From positions 620,001 to 684,000 of the forward strand of contig JACKQL020000012.1 of NCBI GenBank assembly GCA_018296165.2: a DNA stretch of 64,000 bases. Reading direction: 5' to 3'. Position numbers and translations under genes: made by a program. The first letter of the stretch is position 1. Every line of letters begins with the position of its first letter. This stretch comes from Termitomyces sp. T153. Its lineage: Eukaryota > Basidiomycota > Agaricomycetes > Agaricales > Lyophyllaceae. Positions 1 through 11,146 of the stretch are shown here, one piece after another. Below the pieces are notes generated by a model. The model made no database searches, was not told the origin of the DNA, and was given only the letters and a program-made list of their open reading frames with translations.

Positions 1-68
1 TGTCTGATTTCACATTTAAACATAACATCAAGCATCGAGAGGCTGTGGGATCGGCGAGTTCATTCGCC

Positions 69-928
69 ATGGTGTCCCCTTTAGCCCGTCCGATTCCCCC
101 AGTGCAGTCAGCTAAACCCTCTGTGCATCTTTTTGATGACGACGTAATCGCCGCAGTCGCGGGCAATGCACCGCGCGAGGTCAAAGAGATACCCCTGAAA
201 TGGCTCGCCGTTTTCAGGTCCCGCGAAGTCAGCTTTGCCAAATCCATTGCACATAGAATCAAGGTCGTGGAAGTCTCTGTCGTAAAAAATCCTGATGACC
301 GGCACAGGATCGAGGGCAAAGTCGTTTTCGAGATTGACGTGACAGAAGGTTAGTGTAACAGTCATGTTCGCTACTGCGGCCGCCCTGTCAGGTCTAGGTT
401 TCCATCCTAATACCTTGACCTGTGCCAGATATGCTCAATGAGTCTGGGTCTATGCATGAGGGATGTGCGGTGTTCTTGATTGATGAGTATGATTTCTGCC
501 CTTCCCCTACATCGCCCCAGAGTACTCCGTTCATTCCCATTTCAGAACTTCTGTATGCTCTCTTGCAACGCTGAACGTAACAGAGAAACGCGATTTTGAA
601 GTGGGCGTTTCTCAATTCATCAACACCGTGTTCCACAATCCCGCTAAATTGTCGGTTATCTCCATCACTTGGTTTTGCGGTTCTAATTGGCTTGACATCT
701 TCCATTCCAGGGGTACGAAACTTAGAATCGTGAGTACTAGTATGTCAACGGGTGAAAGAATGGGTTCTTGTCGCAGCGAGGTAACCGTTTCAAATCTATT
801 TTAGATACAAACATTGTGGAACTTACTGCCGATGTTCTATCAAGATCTGGGATGCTGCAAATCATCAACTCGTTGCTTCTGGTGTTCAACTGTCAATGGT
901 ACCATCTCGGCCGTCCACTCGGCCCTAG
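69..928 (+). CDS. Hotdog-fold acyl-CoA thioesterase-like protein (PaaI/ACOT13 type), copy A
   Basis: Five exons (69-348, 429-486, 546-650, 711-780, 845-928) give 198 aa. The start at 69 has a strong context (gccATGg). The hotdog core is visible: an exon-2 helix with MLNESGSMHEGCAVFLID, then VSQFINTVFHNPAKLG, GTKLRIVSTSMSTG and a final strand HQLVASGVQLSM. In ACOT13-type enzymes an HGG motif and a helix Asp bind and cleave the acyl-CoA thioester. Here the Asp of FLID is kept but HGG is HEG, so activity is doubtful. The nearest relative is the minus-strand gene at 54726-55516, with the same exon lengths for exons 2-4 (58, 105, 70 nt). The substrate is not predictable. I am sure of the family, less so of catalysis. 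Confidence 0.85.
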
Positions 929-1466
929 GCTTGAAATTTGTCTTGACGACAGCAGCGAGTTTAGATGCTCGAACAAGGCCTGGAACAATAAACGGTATTG
1001 CTTGGGCTTAATCTAGACCTCTCCGCATGAATGGAAAAGGTTTATACCCTCACGTATCTTAGCTCACCTCTTCAATACCCATGATGTATGAACTTGCTAC
1101 AACTTCGATCATGCAATCAGGAACAATCTTATGGAAGTTGAGCATCATTCTATCAGGGAGTGAAGTTGTAGTGACGAAGACTTGATCTGCACAGAGCAGG
1201 CGATGGAAGGCTCGTTCTGGTCACATTGAGACATTGTCTCGGGATCCAATGTAGGCAGGATCTGTTCGCAGACCTTGTGAGCTGCCGACGCCGATTTCGA
1301 AAGGCATTATATTATTTCTGACCACCAAAATCCGCGATTTCAGGAGCGAAGAAGGGCGCTCTGCTCTAGTCAGAATTCGAGGATAACAGAAAACACTTCA
1401 CATCGACTGTCAGAAGGCTGACCCACCAGGTCTCGTTCTGTATAAGTCCAGGCGTCAGTTAGACCT
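929..1466. other. Intergenic, no gene seen
   Basis: About 540 bases between the stops of two convergent genes. Only short overlapping reading frames in several phases without family resemblance or sensible splice structure. No RNA gene or repeat seen. Confidence 0.5.
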
Positions 1467-2057
1467 TCAAAACAAACGAGTCTGATCCTCCAACTCAATA
1501 TCCTTCGCCATGCCATCTGGAACATAGATGTAACGCTGGGGAAACGTTACTCGGTATTTCTGCTGCATTTCCGCGAGCGGTATAGGTTGCCGTAGCTGAT
1601 ATAGTTCCCTGATCTCATAAGCGTAAACACTCGGACCCTGCAGCCCCGCGTTAAAGTCGGCACCTAAACCATCCTCCAAATCGATCTCACTGGGAGATTT
1701 ACCACGGTTGATGACAGCGATATATTTTAAAATCTGTCGGGGGCTGGAAACATATAACCTCAAGAAGAGTCATCACTAAAAGACCGAGGAGATAATACAG
1801 TATTAAGATACTCACCACATCCTCCGCACAGTGCTAGGAATCAGATAGGAGCGAAACTCATGTTTTTTAGTCCGCGAAACAATTTGGTCCATATAAACGG
1901 GCTTTATGGAAATGAGTATATCTGTTTTACACGTGGATTTCTTCTGAATCTTCAATGACGCTGGAGAGGTTTTCTTTCCCCGCCAAGTACGGTGCTGTGA
2001 TGCTTTTCGAACGACGCGGCTTGAAGATAGATCCGAAAAGCTCAAGGTTTCTTTCAT
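1467..2057 (-). CDS. ASCH/PUA-like domain protein
   Basis: Two exons on the minus strand (2057-1816, then 1758-1467) join in phase to 177 aa. The acceptor at 1759 is chosen because the earlier AG would bring in a stop. After a basic N-terminus comes ILISIKPVYMDQIVSRTKKH, EFRSYL, and across the splice RRMW-LYVSSP, then IAVI. This pattern (hydrophobic strand, KP.Y...I..R.K..EFR, then W.Y.SSP) is that of ASCH domains, a PUA/EVE-like fold linked to RNA or modified-nucleotide binding. I infer the family from this pattern only. The C-terminal half (residues about 100-177) has no feature I recognise. Molecular role unknown. Confidence 0.6.
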
Positions 2058-2676
2058 TCTATGCCACCGAAAGATGGACTGCGAAAAGAAGATAAAATGT
2101 CAAGTGAGAATGTGAAGTGCAAGTTTAAATTGACCGTGACGCGTCAGCTAAACATCACGACCACGTGCCAACGTGACATTTGTAACGGTCGACCTCAGGT
2201 CTTGAATTCATGTCGCTTTGTGAGATCGACATTTATTTTTTCAACCTACAATTGCTTCTGACTTACTTCTATAGTTCTCCTCACTTTATTATGATGCAAG
2301 ATTCATTGGAATGTCGTCGTCTGGAAATATCATCTGGCTACTACCACGTGGCTCGATGATCGATCGTGTCGTGACCGACCAAAGTGGTTGAATATTTGAA
2401 GAGGTAATCGAGGGGAAACGCAGTTTACTCCGTTCGTCCATCATCAGCACTGCATAAGTGACTTCGACGACCGTTCCTGACGACTATTCACGACTATATG
2501 CAAGCGATACCTCTCAATAATAAAATACGACTGTAATTCATTATCAAGTGGAGCAAAAGTGGAGACGAATTTCTGCCATTGGCCCGAACCAAAGTTTGCA
2601 CTATTTTCATTCCATCTTGCGTGCAGCTATGCAATGTCTAATGACTCATCATGTTTCGTTGTCTAGATAGTGATTA
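2058..2676. other. Divergent intergenic region
   Basis: Lies between the start of the minus-strand ASCH-like gene and the start of the NADAR gene, so it should hold both promoters. No coding exon, RNA gene or repeat recognised. A few TAATAAAA-like A/T stretches near 2519 are not distinctive. Confidence 0.4.
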
Positions 2677-4365
2677 ATGGGTACCACATCTTCAAAACCT
2701 AATGCAACTGCGAGGACCACTTCGAAGGCGAAACATAGGACTACTGCGGTGAAAGGTTACTCTGATTATCAACAACAATACCTACCTGGTTACTGGCCAT
2801 CTGGCACAGAAGCAACTTACGGCTATTCACATTTTGGAGTAGGCCCCAACTATGCTCCCGTTATACCTCCGTCCCTTATGCCACAATACCATCCTTATTA
2901 CCCAGCTCATGTTCCTCCACCTATCACAATGCCACAACCTCAACCTTACATTCCTCAGCAGCCTGTCGCGCAACCTGTGATTCCAGTCACCGCGCAGCCT
3001 GCTGCCCAATCTCAACCTGTTGCCAATCAGCCTGTAATACCTCCTGCAATACCACCCGCTCCACCTCAAGAACGACGCAAGAAACGCAAGGAAACACGTA
3101 AAAAAATGCCAGCTGCAGTGATTAGCTTTGAATTACCAAATAGCGAGCATGCTCGAAGTGCGTGTTTTTCACCCTTGCAGGCTGCGTGGTCAATCATAGT
3201 TCCGATATAGGACCTTCTCCAACTGAAGCAAATACAACGCCTTCTGACCTCTCGCGTAGCCTCTCTAGGACAGCACCTTCACAACAAGGACGAACTCATG
3301 CACAATCACAAACTCAACAAACGCCAGGGTCATCGCCCATCCGTCCCTATCACGAAAGAAGAGCCTCGACGCACGATTCGTCTCGAAACCACCAACCACC
3401 CTACCCATCCGCCGACGAGCGTCCAAGAAATCCACTTCCGAAACTTCCGGTTGATATATTCGCGACTACACCATACAAGCACGTTTTGGAGCCCAAGGAG
3501 CTCCCTGCTTGGCCACCGCTTGAGCCCGGGAAAACCTTTATGGTCCAACAGGAGGTACAGGAACCCCCGCAGCAGGCAAAAAAAGGCTTGTTCAGGCTCA
3601 GGAAGAAAAACCCTCCGCCACCCCTGTCACAGACCAAGTTGTCTTACCTCCCCCGGCCAGTGAGCGCCACGGCTAGTAACCCTCCCACAACTGCTACTAC
3701 CACTGAGCCCCCTCCAACAAGTGCTACCAACATCGACCCTCCGACGTCTTCTACGACCGTAGACACCCCTCACACAGGCTTCCAGCCTCCACCAGGTAGT
3801 GATCCGGGATACGGAGGGTTTGAACCGCCTCTTCCGCCGATCTACTTTAACCAGGATACGGAGTACGCTCCCTTCCTCAACCATTCCCCCCACAGTGTCA
3901 GTTACGAACGTGTCACGTACCCTACGGCGACACATCTGATCGAAGCTATGAAGTTCTTGCCTGAGGCTGATCATAATCGAGACATTGCAGAGCTCATACG
4001 GAACTGCGTGGACCTGGCGGACGTCTACCGTTTGTCACATGAACACAGGGAGGCTCAGAACGAAGAGAATGGGGAGTCGTATATGGCAAAAGTGAGCCCC
4101 ATTCCTGCTCTTCTTCGAGAAAGAAGTAACTCATAATGATCGTGATGCACACGCGCAGATGGAACGGGTCATGTACCTGAAATTTAATCAGCATGGTGAC
4201 TTGGCGGATCTCTTGCTAAGTACGGGAGAGGCGTCTTTGGTATATGACGACCCTTCGGATTCGTTCTGGGGTATCGGTGAAGTGAATGGAGAGCCCGGTC
4301 ACAATGAGCTTGGACATATGTTGGAGGTCATACGTGCGCGGTTGCGGCACGAAAGGATGAAATAA
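2677..4365 (+). CDS. NADAR (DUF1768/YbiA-like) domain protein with Pro-rich N-terminus
   Basis: Three exons (2677-3157, 3211-4091, 4159-4365) give 522 aa. Residues about 380-515 carry the NADAR signature: PFLNHSPHSVSYERVTYPTA, HLIEAMKFL, MYLKFNQHGDLADLLLSTG, DSFWGIG and a final NELGHMLEVIR helix. NADAR proteins act on ADP-ribose or damaged riboflavin-type N-glycosides; family members remove ADP-ribose from guanine or cleave aberrant intermediates. The first about 375 residues are Pro/Gln/Ser/Thr-rich and likely disordered. The N-terminus MGTTSSK fits the N-myristoylation rule (Gly2, Ser6), suggesting membrane attachment. Substrate and localisation are inference. The second intron is set by homology: reading through it ends in a stop. 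Confidence 0.85.
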
Positions 4366-4885
4366 TGATTGAATGTCGTCTTGTACTCACTAGTTTGGCC
4401 TTCCAGTATTGGCCATGAGTTGCTTTGAATTCATACATATGTACTAACATATCTATGTTTTGCTTCTGGGCATGTATGTATTCAAATTTTGTACTACACC
4501 GGATGATTCCGAATTCAACGGCGAAGCCCAAGGTACAAATACTTCCAATACGCCCTCCGCATGCTGTATCTCCCTTGAGAGGCTCGTGAAAACGCCTATC
4601 CACTGAATATTCAAGCACCGTATTGTGGACTGGGCAGATGTAAATGTTCATCAACGCCAATCATCTCCGTTATCACGGAAAGTAACACAATGGAAAGTGA
4701 CACAACAATGACGAGGTGTCAACGAGGATGGAGCGTTGTGCATTGTAGGTATAGGTCAACACATCCAGTGTAAAACATTGACGTTGTTAACTAATCATGG
4801 ACAAATGTGATAGTCCCTCGGGGACAAGGACGGAAATAATCAAAAAAATCACAACGTACCTGCGCCTCCATCGGACCAGACAAGA
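4366..4885. other. Intergenic, no gene seen
   Basis: Between the convergent NADAR and TAF11 genes. Short open frames here show no family resemblance. Nothing else noticed. Confidence 0.45.
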
Positions 4886-6145
4886 CTACCGTACAAATAA
4901 CCTCTTCGCTCTCAGAGGTCGCGCCGCGCCAACACGCCCTGTTTCTTCTTGATACATTCGGTATGCCTCCCGCAAATGATCTGGAGAAAGTGGTCCAGAT
5001 TCTCCTCGTCGTTTTTGTACTGCTCGTGCTGAAATTCTGAATGAATAACAGAGAAATATCCAACAGCAGAACAGACCTTTTTCCACGATTTCACCTACAA
5101 AAACTTTCGCGAAACCTGCAACAATTTGTGCTACTGGCTGAGAGACTTGTTGGCCGAGGGTTTGTTGGAGGACCTAACGATGAAGATTCAATCCGTGGAA
5201 TGAGAAAAGATAGATAAATATGCAGACCTTCCGTACTGCAGCTTTTGGCAATGCGTGTCGTCTATACGCTTCAAAGCGATCGTACTGCGCAGCGCTAAAG
5301 TTGTCCATCAAAACCCTACAAAAGTCGCCTTTAACGCGCTGAGAATACACAGAAAATTATGCCACATACTTGAGATTATCCTTCGACTGGCTCTGGAACG
5401 ACAACTGCGCAGAATAATCATCATCCGCCATCGCAGGCAACATCTCGTCATCTCCATCTCCATCATCGTCGCCCGTCCCCGGTGGCCGAGTAAGCGACAG
5501 CACATTGGCCACGGCACTAGCAACTCCACCAGCTCCTGTAGGAAGCACCGGGACCGACCCGCTAGCCAAGCGCAGAAGACTTGCCGCGTCCAACGTGCTT
5601 GTCCCCGTTCCAGTTGCGTTTGGAAGCGCAAAACTCGACGCTGCAGATGTAGATGTAGTTGCGCCTGTCGTCGTCGCGGTAACGCCGGAAGTATACGTTG
5701 AGGGCGTCACATTGGGATAGTGAGTGCTAGGAGTATACGTAGTCGAAATTGTGGGTGTCCCGGTGGTTGTTCCATTTGTTGTAGTTCCAGCCGCAGTTGT
5801 GCTTGTGCTTGCCCCCGCTGTACTGGTGCCAGTCTGAGTTTGATTCTGCATTGCTGCCCAGTGCACATATTGGGTAGTGGTGAACGTTGTCGATGGGCTC
5901 GAAGTGACAGCAGCCTGTGTAGTTATCTCGGGCGTCCTGCCGAGAGTTGTCCCCACTCCTATCGCCGCTCCGCGCGGCTTTCGACCGCGTTTTGCGCCTG
6001 TTGAAGAGCCTCTTGGACGCCCGCGAAGAGATGGCGTTGGCGTAGATACTGCATTGGACGAGGAGCCTGCTTGAAAGGGTGTTGATGGTGGGTTCATCGA
6101 GAGTACGGGGCACGTGCAGCGCTCTGAAGCAACTCGGGCCTTCAT
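4886..6145 (-). CDS. TAF11: TFIID subunit TAF11 (TAFII28-like)
   Basis: Four exons (6145-5370, 5315-5228, 5173-5077, 5028-4886) give 367 aa. The histone-fold region spans residues about 260-367: MDNFSAAQYDRFEAYRRHAL, PKAAVRK, then TLGQQVSQPVAQIVAGFAKV, FVGEIVEKARAVQ and PLSPDHLREAYRMYQEE. This matches TAF11, which pairs with TAF13 in TFIID and binds TBP/TFIIA at RNA polymerase II promoters. The first 250 residues are Ser/Thr/Ala low complexity with an AT-hook-like RGRPRG (about residue 40) and a second basic stretch KRGRKPRG. The start could be the later Met in MNPPSTPFQAG, 16 codons downstream. TAF4, another TFIID subunit, is 26 kb away on the same strand; this is probably chance. Confidence 0.92.
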
Positions 6146-6508
6146 TATACTGGTGACCGTCCGAGACCCTTACTCAACATATCTTGTAGAGATTTCATGC
6201 TCCATTTTGGCCTCGCCCTTGACTTGTGGCATTCTAAACTTCTGAAGCAACTATTTAGCTCACTGTTTTTCAAAACTATGCTGGCACTTGACGACAAGGC
6301 TCTTCTCAATCTGAAAGAATAGATTGAGTCGATAACCTAGAACTAATACTAATTAGCTGTCCCTCCGCAAAACTAGTAACATTGAGCTGGGACGTGGACA
6401 TGTCGCCTTAAGAGTTGGGAAGGTCGAATTCACTCATTAGCGAAACCAAGTATAAACCATAACTCAACTCTCGAGAAAAGGTACCCGCAGACGGTCTATA
6501 AGCAGCTA
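6146..6508. other. Short intergenic region, TAF11 promoter
   Basis: Separates the stop of CHS5 from the start of TAF11 (both minus strand), so it should contain the TAF11 promoter and the CHS5 3-prime end. No coding sequence seen. Confidence 0.4.
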
Positions 6509-8130
6509 CTAGTTCAACGGTATATCAACCGTATCCCCAACGTCATCCTCGCCCTCCTCCAACGACATGCTACTCGCCGACTTTTCCTTCTCAACCGGCG
6601 GTGGGGGCGGTACTTCGATGCTCGAGGGCGTTATGACCGTCGACGGCTGAACCGTCGTAGCCGAATCCGGGTGTTCCAGCTGTTCAGGGGGCGAACGCCT
6701 TTGTGGCATTGGATTGGGCGCGGACGGAACAACGGGGGATGATGCGGGCGAAGGGAATTTGAAGTTATGGTTCATCGAGCCGTTACGTTTATGTTCATTG
6801 CTTGTGCTTGTGCTTGTGCCTTCGCTCGTGACGCGCTGAAGCTGTACCTCCTCTGCATCTTTGTCTTCCTTTGGATTCTCTGGCGTCGGCTCAAATGGAA
6901 CAGGCTTAGATGAAGAGGGGATTTCGTCTTGGTTGAGGAAGGGTGAGGTTTGGGTGGGAGGAATATCTGTTGGACGGGCAGGCGCGGGCATCGAGGCGCG
7001 GTTGAGCGATTGCTTGGATTGATTCGGGGGAGAGCTAGCAGTTGAGTGAGACTGGGAGGTTTGGGACATGGACTGGTGTCGGTTGAACATGGCTGAGCTA
7101 GGTGGAGAGGTAGGTGTAGCGCCGAGGTAAAATGTAGCGATTGGGACCATCCTGAGGAACGATGTCGCCATACAGTTTTGAAGCATGAGGAACTAGACGT
7201 ACCTTTTCTCTGAATGACAAGCCAAGATCCAGTGGGGTTGAACAACAGGAATACTGAGCTGAAGTGCGCGTTGGTATTCGACGCCCGGAGCTCCACTCAT
7301 GTTACCTGTTGCTTGTGCGCCAGAAGGTGTAGCAGCTGGAGTAGTGCAAACGAAATGCGTAGTGTCGATCTGGATCTTGTCGCTCCATTTTGCTTTCATT
7401 TCCCTCAACGCTAACTTGGCGTTCTCAAGCAGAACCGAATCCTGGACATTTCCAAAGCAAACCGATATCCCAGAGGTGTCGGTCATCGTATGTGTACGAA
7501 CGCGAATAATGTTGGAGGGGTACGTTCCTGCAGTTGTACGAAGGATGAGTTGGAACGAGTACTCCAGGTTGATTTCAAGCCCAGACAGCTTGGTTGAGGT
7601 ATTTGTAAGGGGAGAGGGTATAGATGCCAACCGCTGACCATTGCGGTAGATGTCGAGTGAGCGAAGTTTGGCAGTAGCAAGTTGAATGGTTGGCCATTCG
7701 AGGGTGACTGAAGTCTGAGTAACGTTGCGCAACTATCGAGACGAATGAGGTTCAACATTTCGAGTAAGTCGCGTCTCAACGCACCTGCAAGTTTGGTGGT
7801 TCGGGAGATTTGATACCAAATTCGTTCAATATGTCGTCTTGGAGTGCCCAGAACTCAGCGTCGCGTTTCTGCTCCTCCGCAATATTCCTGTGAACCGCGA
7901 TGTTGACAATGGAGCCTGTGGTAGCTCCAGGGGGTAGTAGAATAGAAGGAAACTCAATCAAATGAGCACGTTCACCGAGCAGGATCTACAAGCCCACGAT
8001 GAGCATCCTTTACTATTCAAACTGACCGATTCTAAACTTACAGCCATTCCGGCATCTAGGAAGGCATCAGAGACACGTACTGGGATCCAAAGTGACAAGT
8101 ACACGTACCAAGCTTTCCTACGGTGAACAT
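6509..8130 (-). CDS. CHS5: Chitin biosynthesis protein CHS5 (exomer scaffold)
   Basis: Five exons (8130-8109, 8055-8042, 7985-7785, 7732-7203, 7151-6509) give 469 aa. The N-terminus MFTVGKLDAGMAILLGERAH continues to HLIEFPSILLPPG, as in CHS5. Residues about 80-160 form a fibronectin type III domain (VTQTSVTLEWP, LDIYRNGQRLASIPSP) and 165-265 a BRCT domain (GISVCFGNV, IPVVQPHWILACHSEKR). The rest is Ser/Pro-rich and acidic. CHS5 scaffolds exomer at the trans-Golgi and exports cargo such as chitin synthase to the surface. Exon 2 is only 14 nt; without it the N-terminus cannot be joined in frame. It shares a 179-nt intergenic region with divergent eIF3b. Confidence 0.93.
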
Positions 8131-8309
8131 GAAGCTCTCCGGGGATTTTTCAGGATGCATCACGACGATGAACAGCCGTTGAAGATTGCGGTCGCTGTCA
8201 AGAGCTGTGAACTAGCGCGGTCGTCACTGTCAACGCATTTGGCATGCAGTTCCCACGATCTACAAACTATAGATTTTTCAAAGTTGCACACAACACTGTC
8301 ACTCAAAAA
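8131..8309. promoter_or_regulatory. Compact bidirectional promoter, CHS5 / eIF3b
   Basis: Only 179 nt separate the start codons of CHS5 (minus) and eIF3b (plus). Both promoters and 5-prime leaders must lie here or overlap the opposite gene. No clear TATA box; no individual element assigned. Confidence 0.5.
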
Positions 8310-10882
8310 ATGCCTGCCCCCACTGTGGACGATATCGACTACACAGACATCGAGGAAAAGTGCGTCCACAACGAGTAACTTGTCCTTTGCTTCGAGACTG
8401 ATTTTGACTAGATACAAGGTCCACTACGACGATGGTTTCGACACTACTTTGGTCGTGGACGGCGTTCCCATTATCGACGAATCCAAACGCGAGAGGCTTC
8501 TGAACAAATTCTGTAAAGAATTTGCTCGTAAAGGTGTTACAATCAAGCCTGAAGACGTTTACTTGCCATGGAACGACGCGACGGGAAAGAGCAAAGGGTA
8601 CTTCTATGACTTGTGTTACTCTACAACAGCTATTGACTTCCTGTAGCTACGCCTTCGTCGACTTTCGCACCGTAGATGATGCACATCTAGCTCTTTCGGT
8701 CGTTCACAACCATCCCTTCGATTCCAAGCATACTTTCAAACTCAATCGATTCACTGACATCGAGGCGTTTGCGAATATGGATGAGTCGTACACCGAACCT
8801 CAATACGAAGAATTCAAACCAAAGGTATAGGTCTATTCCTTCCAACCTACTATTGATGTTTACTAGGCTATCTAGGAACATTTACGTGCTTGGCTCGGGG
8901 ACCCTCAAGGACGTGACCAATATGTTACGTATCGCCATGAGGATGTGGAGATTCACTGGCACGGGAAGCCATCGCAAACCGAGCTAGCATACAAGCCTGT
9001 GAGTTTCCCAACTTTATCATGTCCTCTAGTTACGGAACGTTCCATTCAGGAATGGAAAGAACCTTTCCTTTACGTCGCATGGTCTCCCCTAGGCACTTAC
9101 ATCGCGACTCTGCACCGACAAGGTGTACGCATATGGGGTGGATCTTCATGGAAACAGCAACAACAATTTGCACACCCACTGGTCAAACTTATCGACTTCT
9201 CGCCCTGCGAACAATACCTCGTTACCTGGTCCAACGAACCCATCGTCGTACACGACGGCGCAAAACAAGGTCCTCAATACTTCTCACCAGACGACGAAGG
9301 CAACAATATGGCTGTATGGGACATCAAATCCGGACATCTACTCCGAACATTCTCCACTCTCGTCGATGGCGAAACCCCAACGAATAAGAAACAGATTCAC
9401 TGGCCTGCACTCAAATGGAGTCCCGACGACAAATACGTTGCTCGTCTCACCCGTGGACAGATGATCAGCGTTTACGAGGTTCCTGGCATGCATCTACATG
9501 GGAAGAAGAGTTTGAAGATTGAGGGGGTGCAGGACTTTGAGTGGTGTCCCCTTGGTGACAAGGACAAGGAAGAGACTAAGGGTGATGCGGGCAAGGCGAA
9601 GAAGGCGCGCGAGAACATGTTGGCATATTGGACGCCGGAAATTGACAATCAACCTGCACGTGTCACGCTCCTTTCCTTCCCCAGTCGCACTATCCTGCGG
9701 CAGAAAAATCTGTTCAATGTCACTGAGGTCAGTTTCTGCTCAACACCTTAATTGAAATCTGAGAAGTCATCGATCTCATTCATCATGTAGTGCAAACTCT
9801 ACTGGCAAAATCAGGGTGACTTCCTTTGCGTCAAAGTCGACCGTCACACAAAGACGAAAAAGTCGATTTTCTGCAACCTTGAGATCTTCCGAGTGCGCGA
9901 AAAGGACTATCCAGTTGAAGTCGTCGAATTGAAAGGTTTGTGTGCTTGGTCGTTCATGCATAACCTTCTCATCTGATTGACCTCGGCCACAGACACCGTT
10001 ACCGACTTCTCCTGGGAGCCCAAAGGCGAACGTTTCGCCATTATCTCTAGCAACGACCCCAATCTCGGCAACCCCGGACCTGGCATAACCATCAAGACCG
10101 ACGTCAGCTTTTACCAACTCGAGCGCGCAGGCGGCAAGAACGATTTCAGGCTCCTCCGTACACTGCCAGCGCGTACGAGCAATGCAATCCGCTGGTCCCC
10201 CCGTGGTCGCCATGTGGTCCTTGCCACGGTCGGCTCATCGAGCAAATCGGAGCTAGAGTTCTGGGATCTTGATTTTAATGTTGAGGAGCTAGGTCGTCGT
10301 GAGTTGTCGAAGGAGGAGTGGGGAAGTGGTATTCAGCTTTTGGGTACTGGCGATCACTATGGCGTTACCGATGTTGAGTGGGACCCGAGTGGGCGTACTC
10401 TCGCTACTAGCGCTAGTGCGTGGACTCACACGGTATGTTGACGTCTCCTGCTGCTGGGCATCATCTGATCAAGGCACTAATCGTATTTTTCATGATGGTA
10501 GCTCGAGAACGGCTATGCAATCTGGGATTTCCGCGGCCAAGAAATCATTAAACACATTCAAGACCGCTTCAAGCAATTCATCTGGCGTCCCCGTCCCCCT
10601 ACACTTCTCACCAAGGAACAACAAAAGCAGATTCGCAGGAATCTCAAAGAGTACAGCCGTACATTTGATGAAGAGGACGCGGCAGAGGAGAGTAATGTCA
10701 GCGCTGAGCTCATCGCGCTCCGTAAACGCCTTGTGGACGAATGGAACAAGTGGCGTGCCAACTGCAAGAAAGAACATGCTGAAGAAAGGAGTAAGAAGCA
10801 TGGTAAACATGAGGAAAAGGAAGAGATTGAGGTTTGGGTCGATGAAGTTATCGAGCAGATTGAAGAGATGGTGGTCGAATAA
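8310..10882 (+). CDS. PRT1: Translation initiation factor eIF3 subunit b
   Basis: Eight exons (8310-8359, 8412-8597, 8647-8824, 8876-8998, 9050-9727, 9791-9935, 9993-10432, 10502-10882) give 726 aa. It begins [19 protein letters not shown]. An RRM lies at residues about 30-115 ([26 protein letters not shown]). A nine-bladed propeller follows, with [47 protein letters not shown]. The C-terminal helix region ([20 protein letters not shown] to EEMVVE) binds eIF3i/g in known eIF3b. The intron at 8999-9049 is 51 nt without a stop, so an automatic model may retain it; the spliced form fits family length better. The scaffold recruits eIF3 to the 40S subunit in the cytoplasm. Confidence 0.95.
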
Positions 10883-11146
10883 TCTGTTCCTTTATCTTTT
10901 TTTTATCTTTTCATATAAGCAAGATCTGTTACACATGACTTGTGTCGTCCATCATCTACCCGGGTTGCCAAGTCGAATCGACTCGGTCTCGAATTGTAGA
11001 TCGTGGGTCTGAGTCTTCTAAATTTCAAAAAGAAAGGTTCCCACGGTCAGTAAAATCAATAACGCCATTCGGAGCCCTTGATCCCTTCCCATCGAACCTA
11101 AATCATGACCTGGACTATACCTCACGCATAGTAGTTCTCTCTTCCG

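Noticed and set aside
8089..8646. Plus-strand frame starting upstream of eIF3b and overlapping CHS5 exon 1
   Set aside because: It reads through the eIF3b intron at 8360-8411 in another phase; the correct eIF3b start is 8310.
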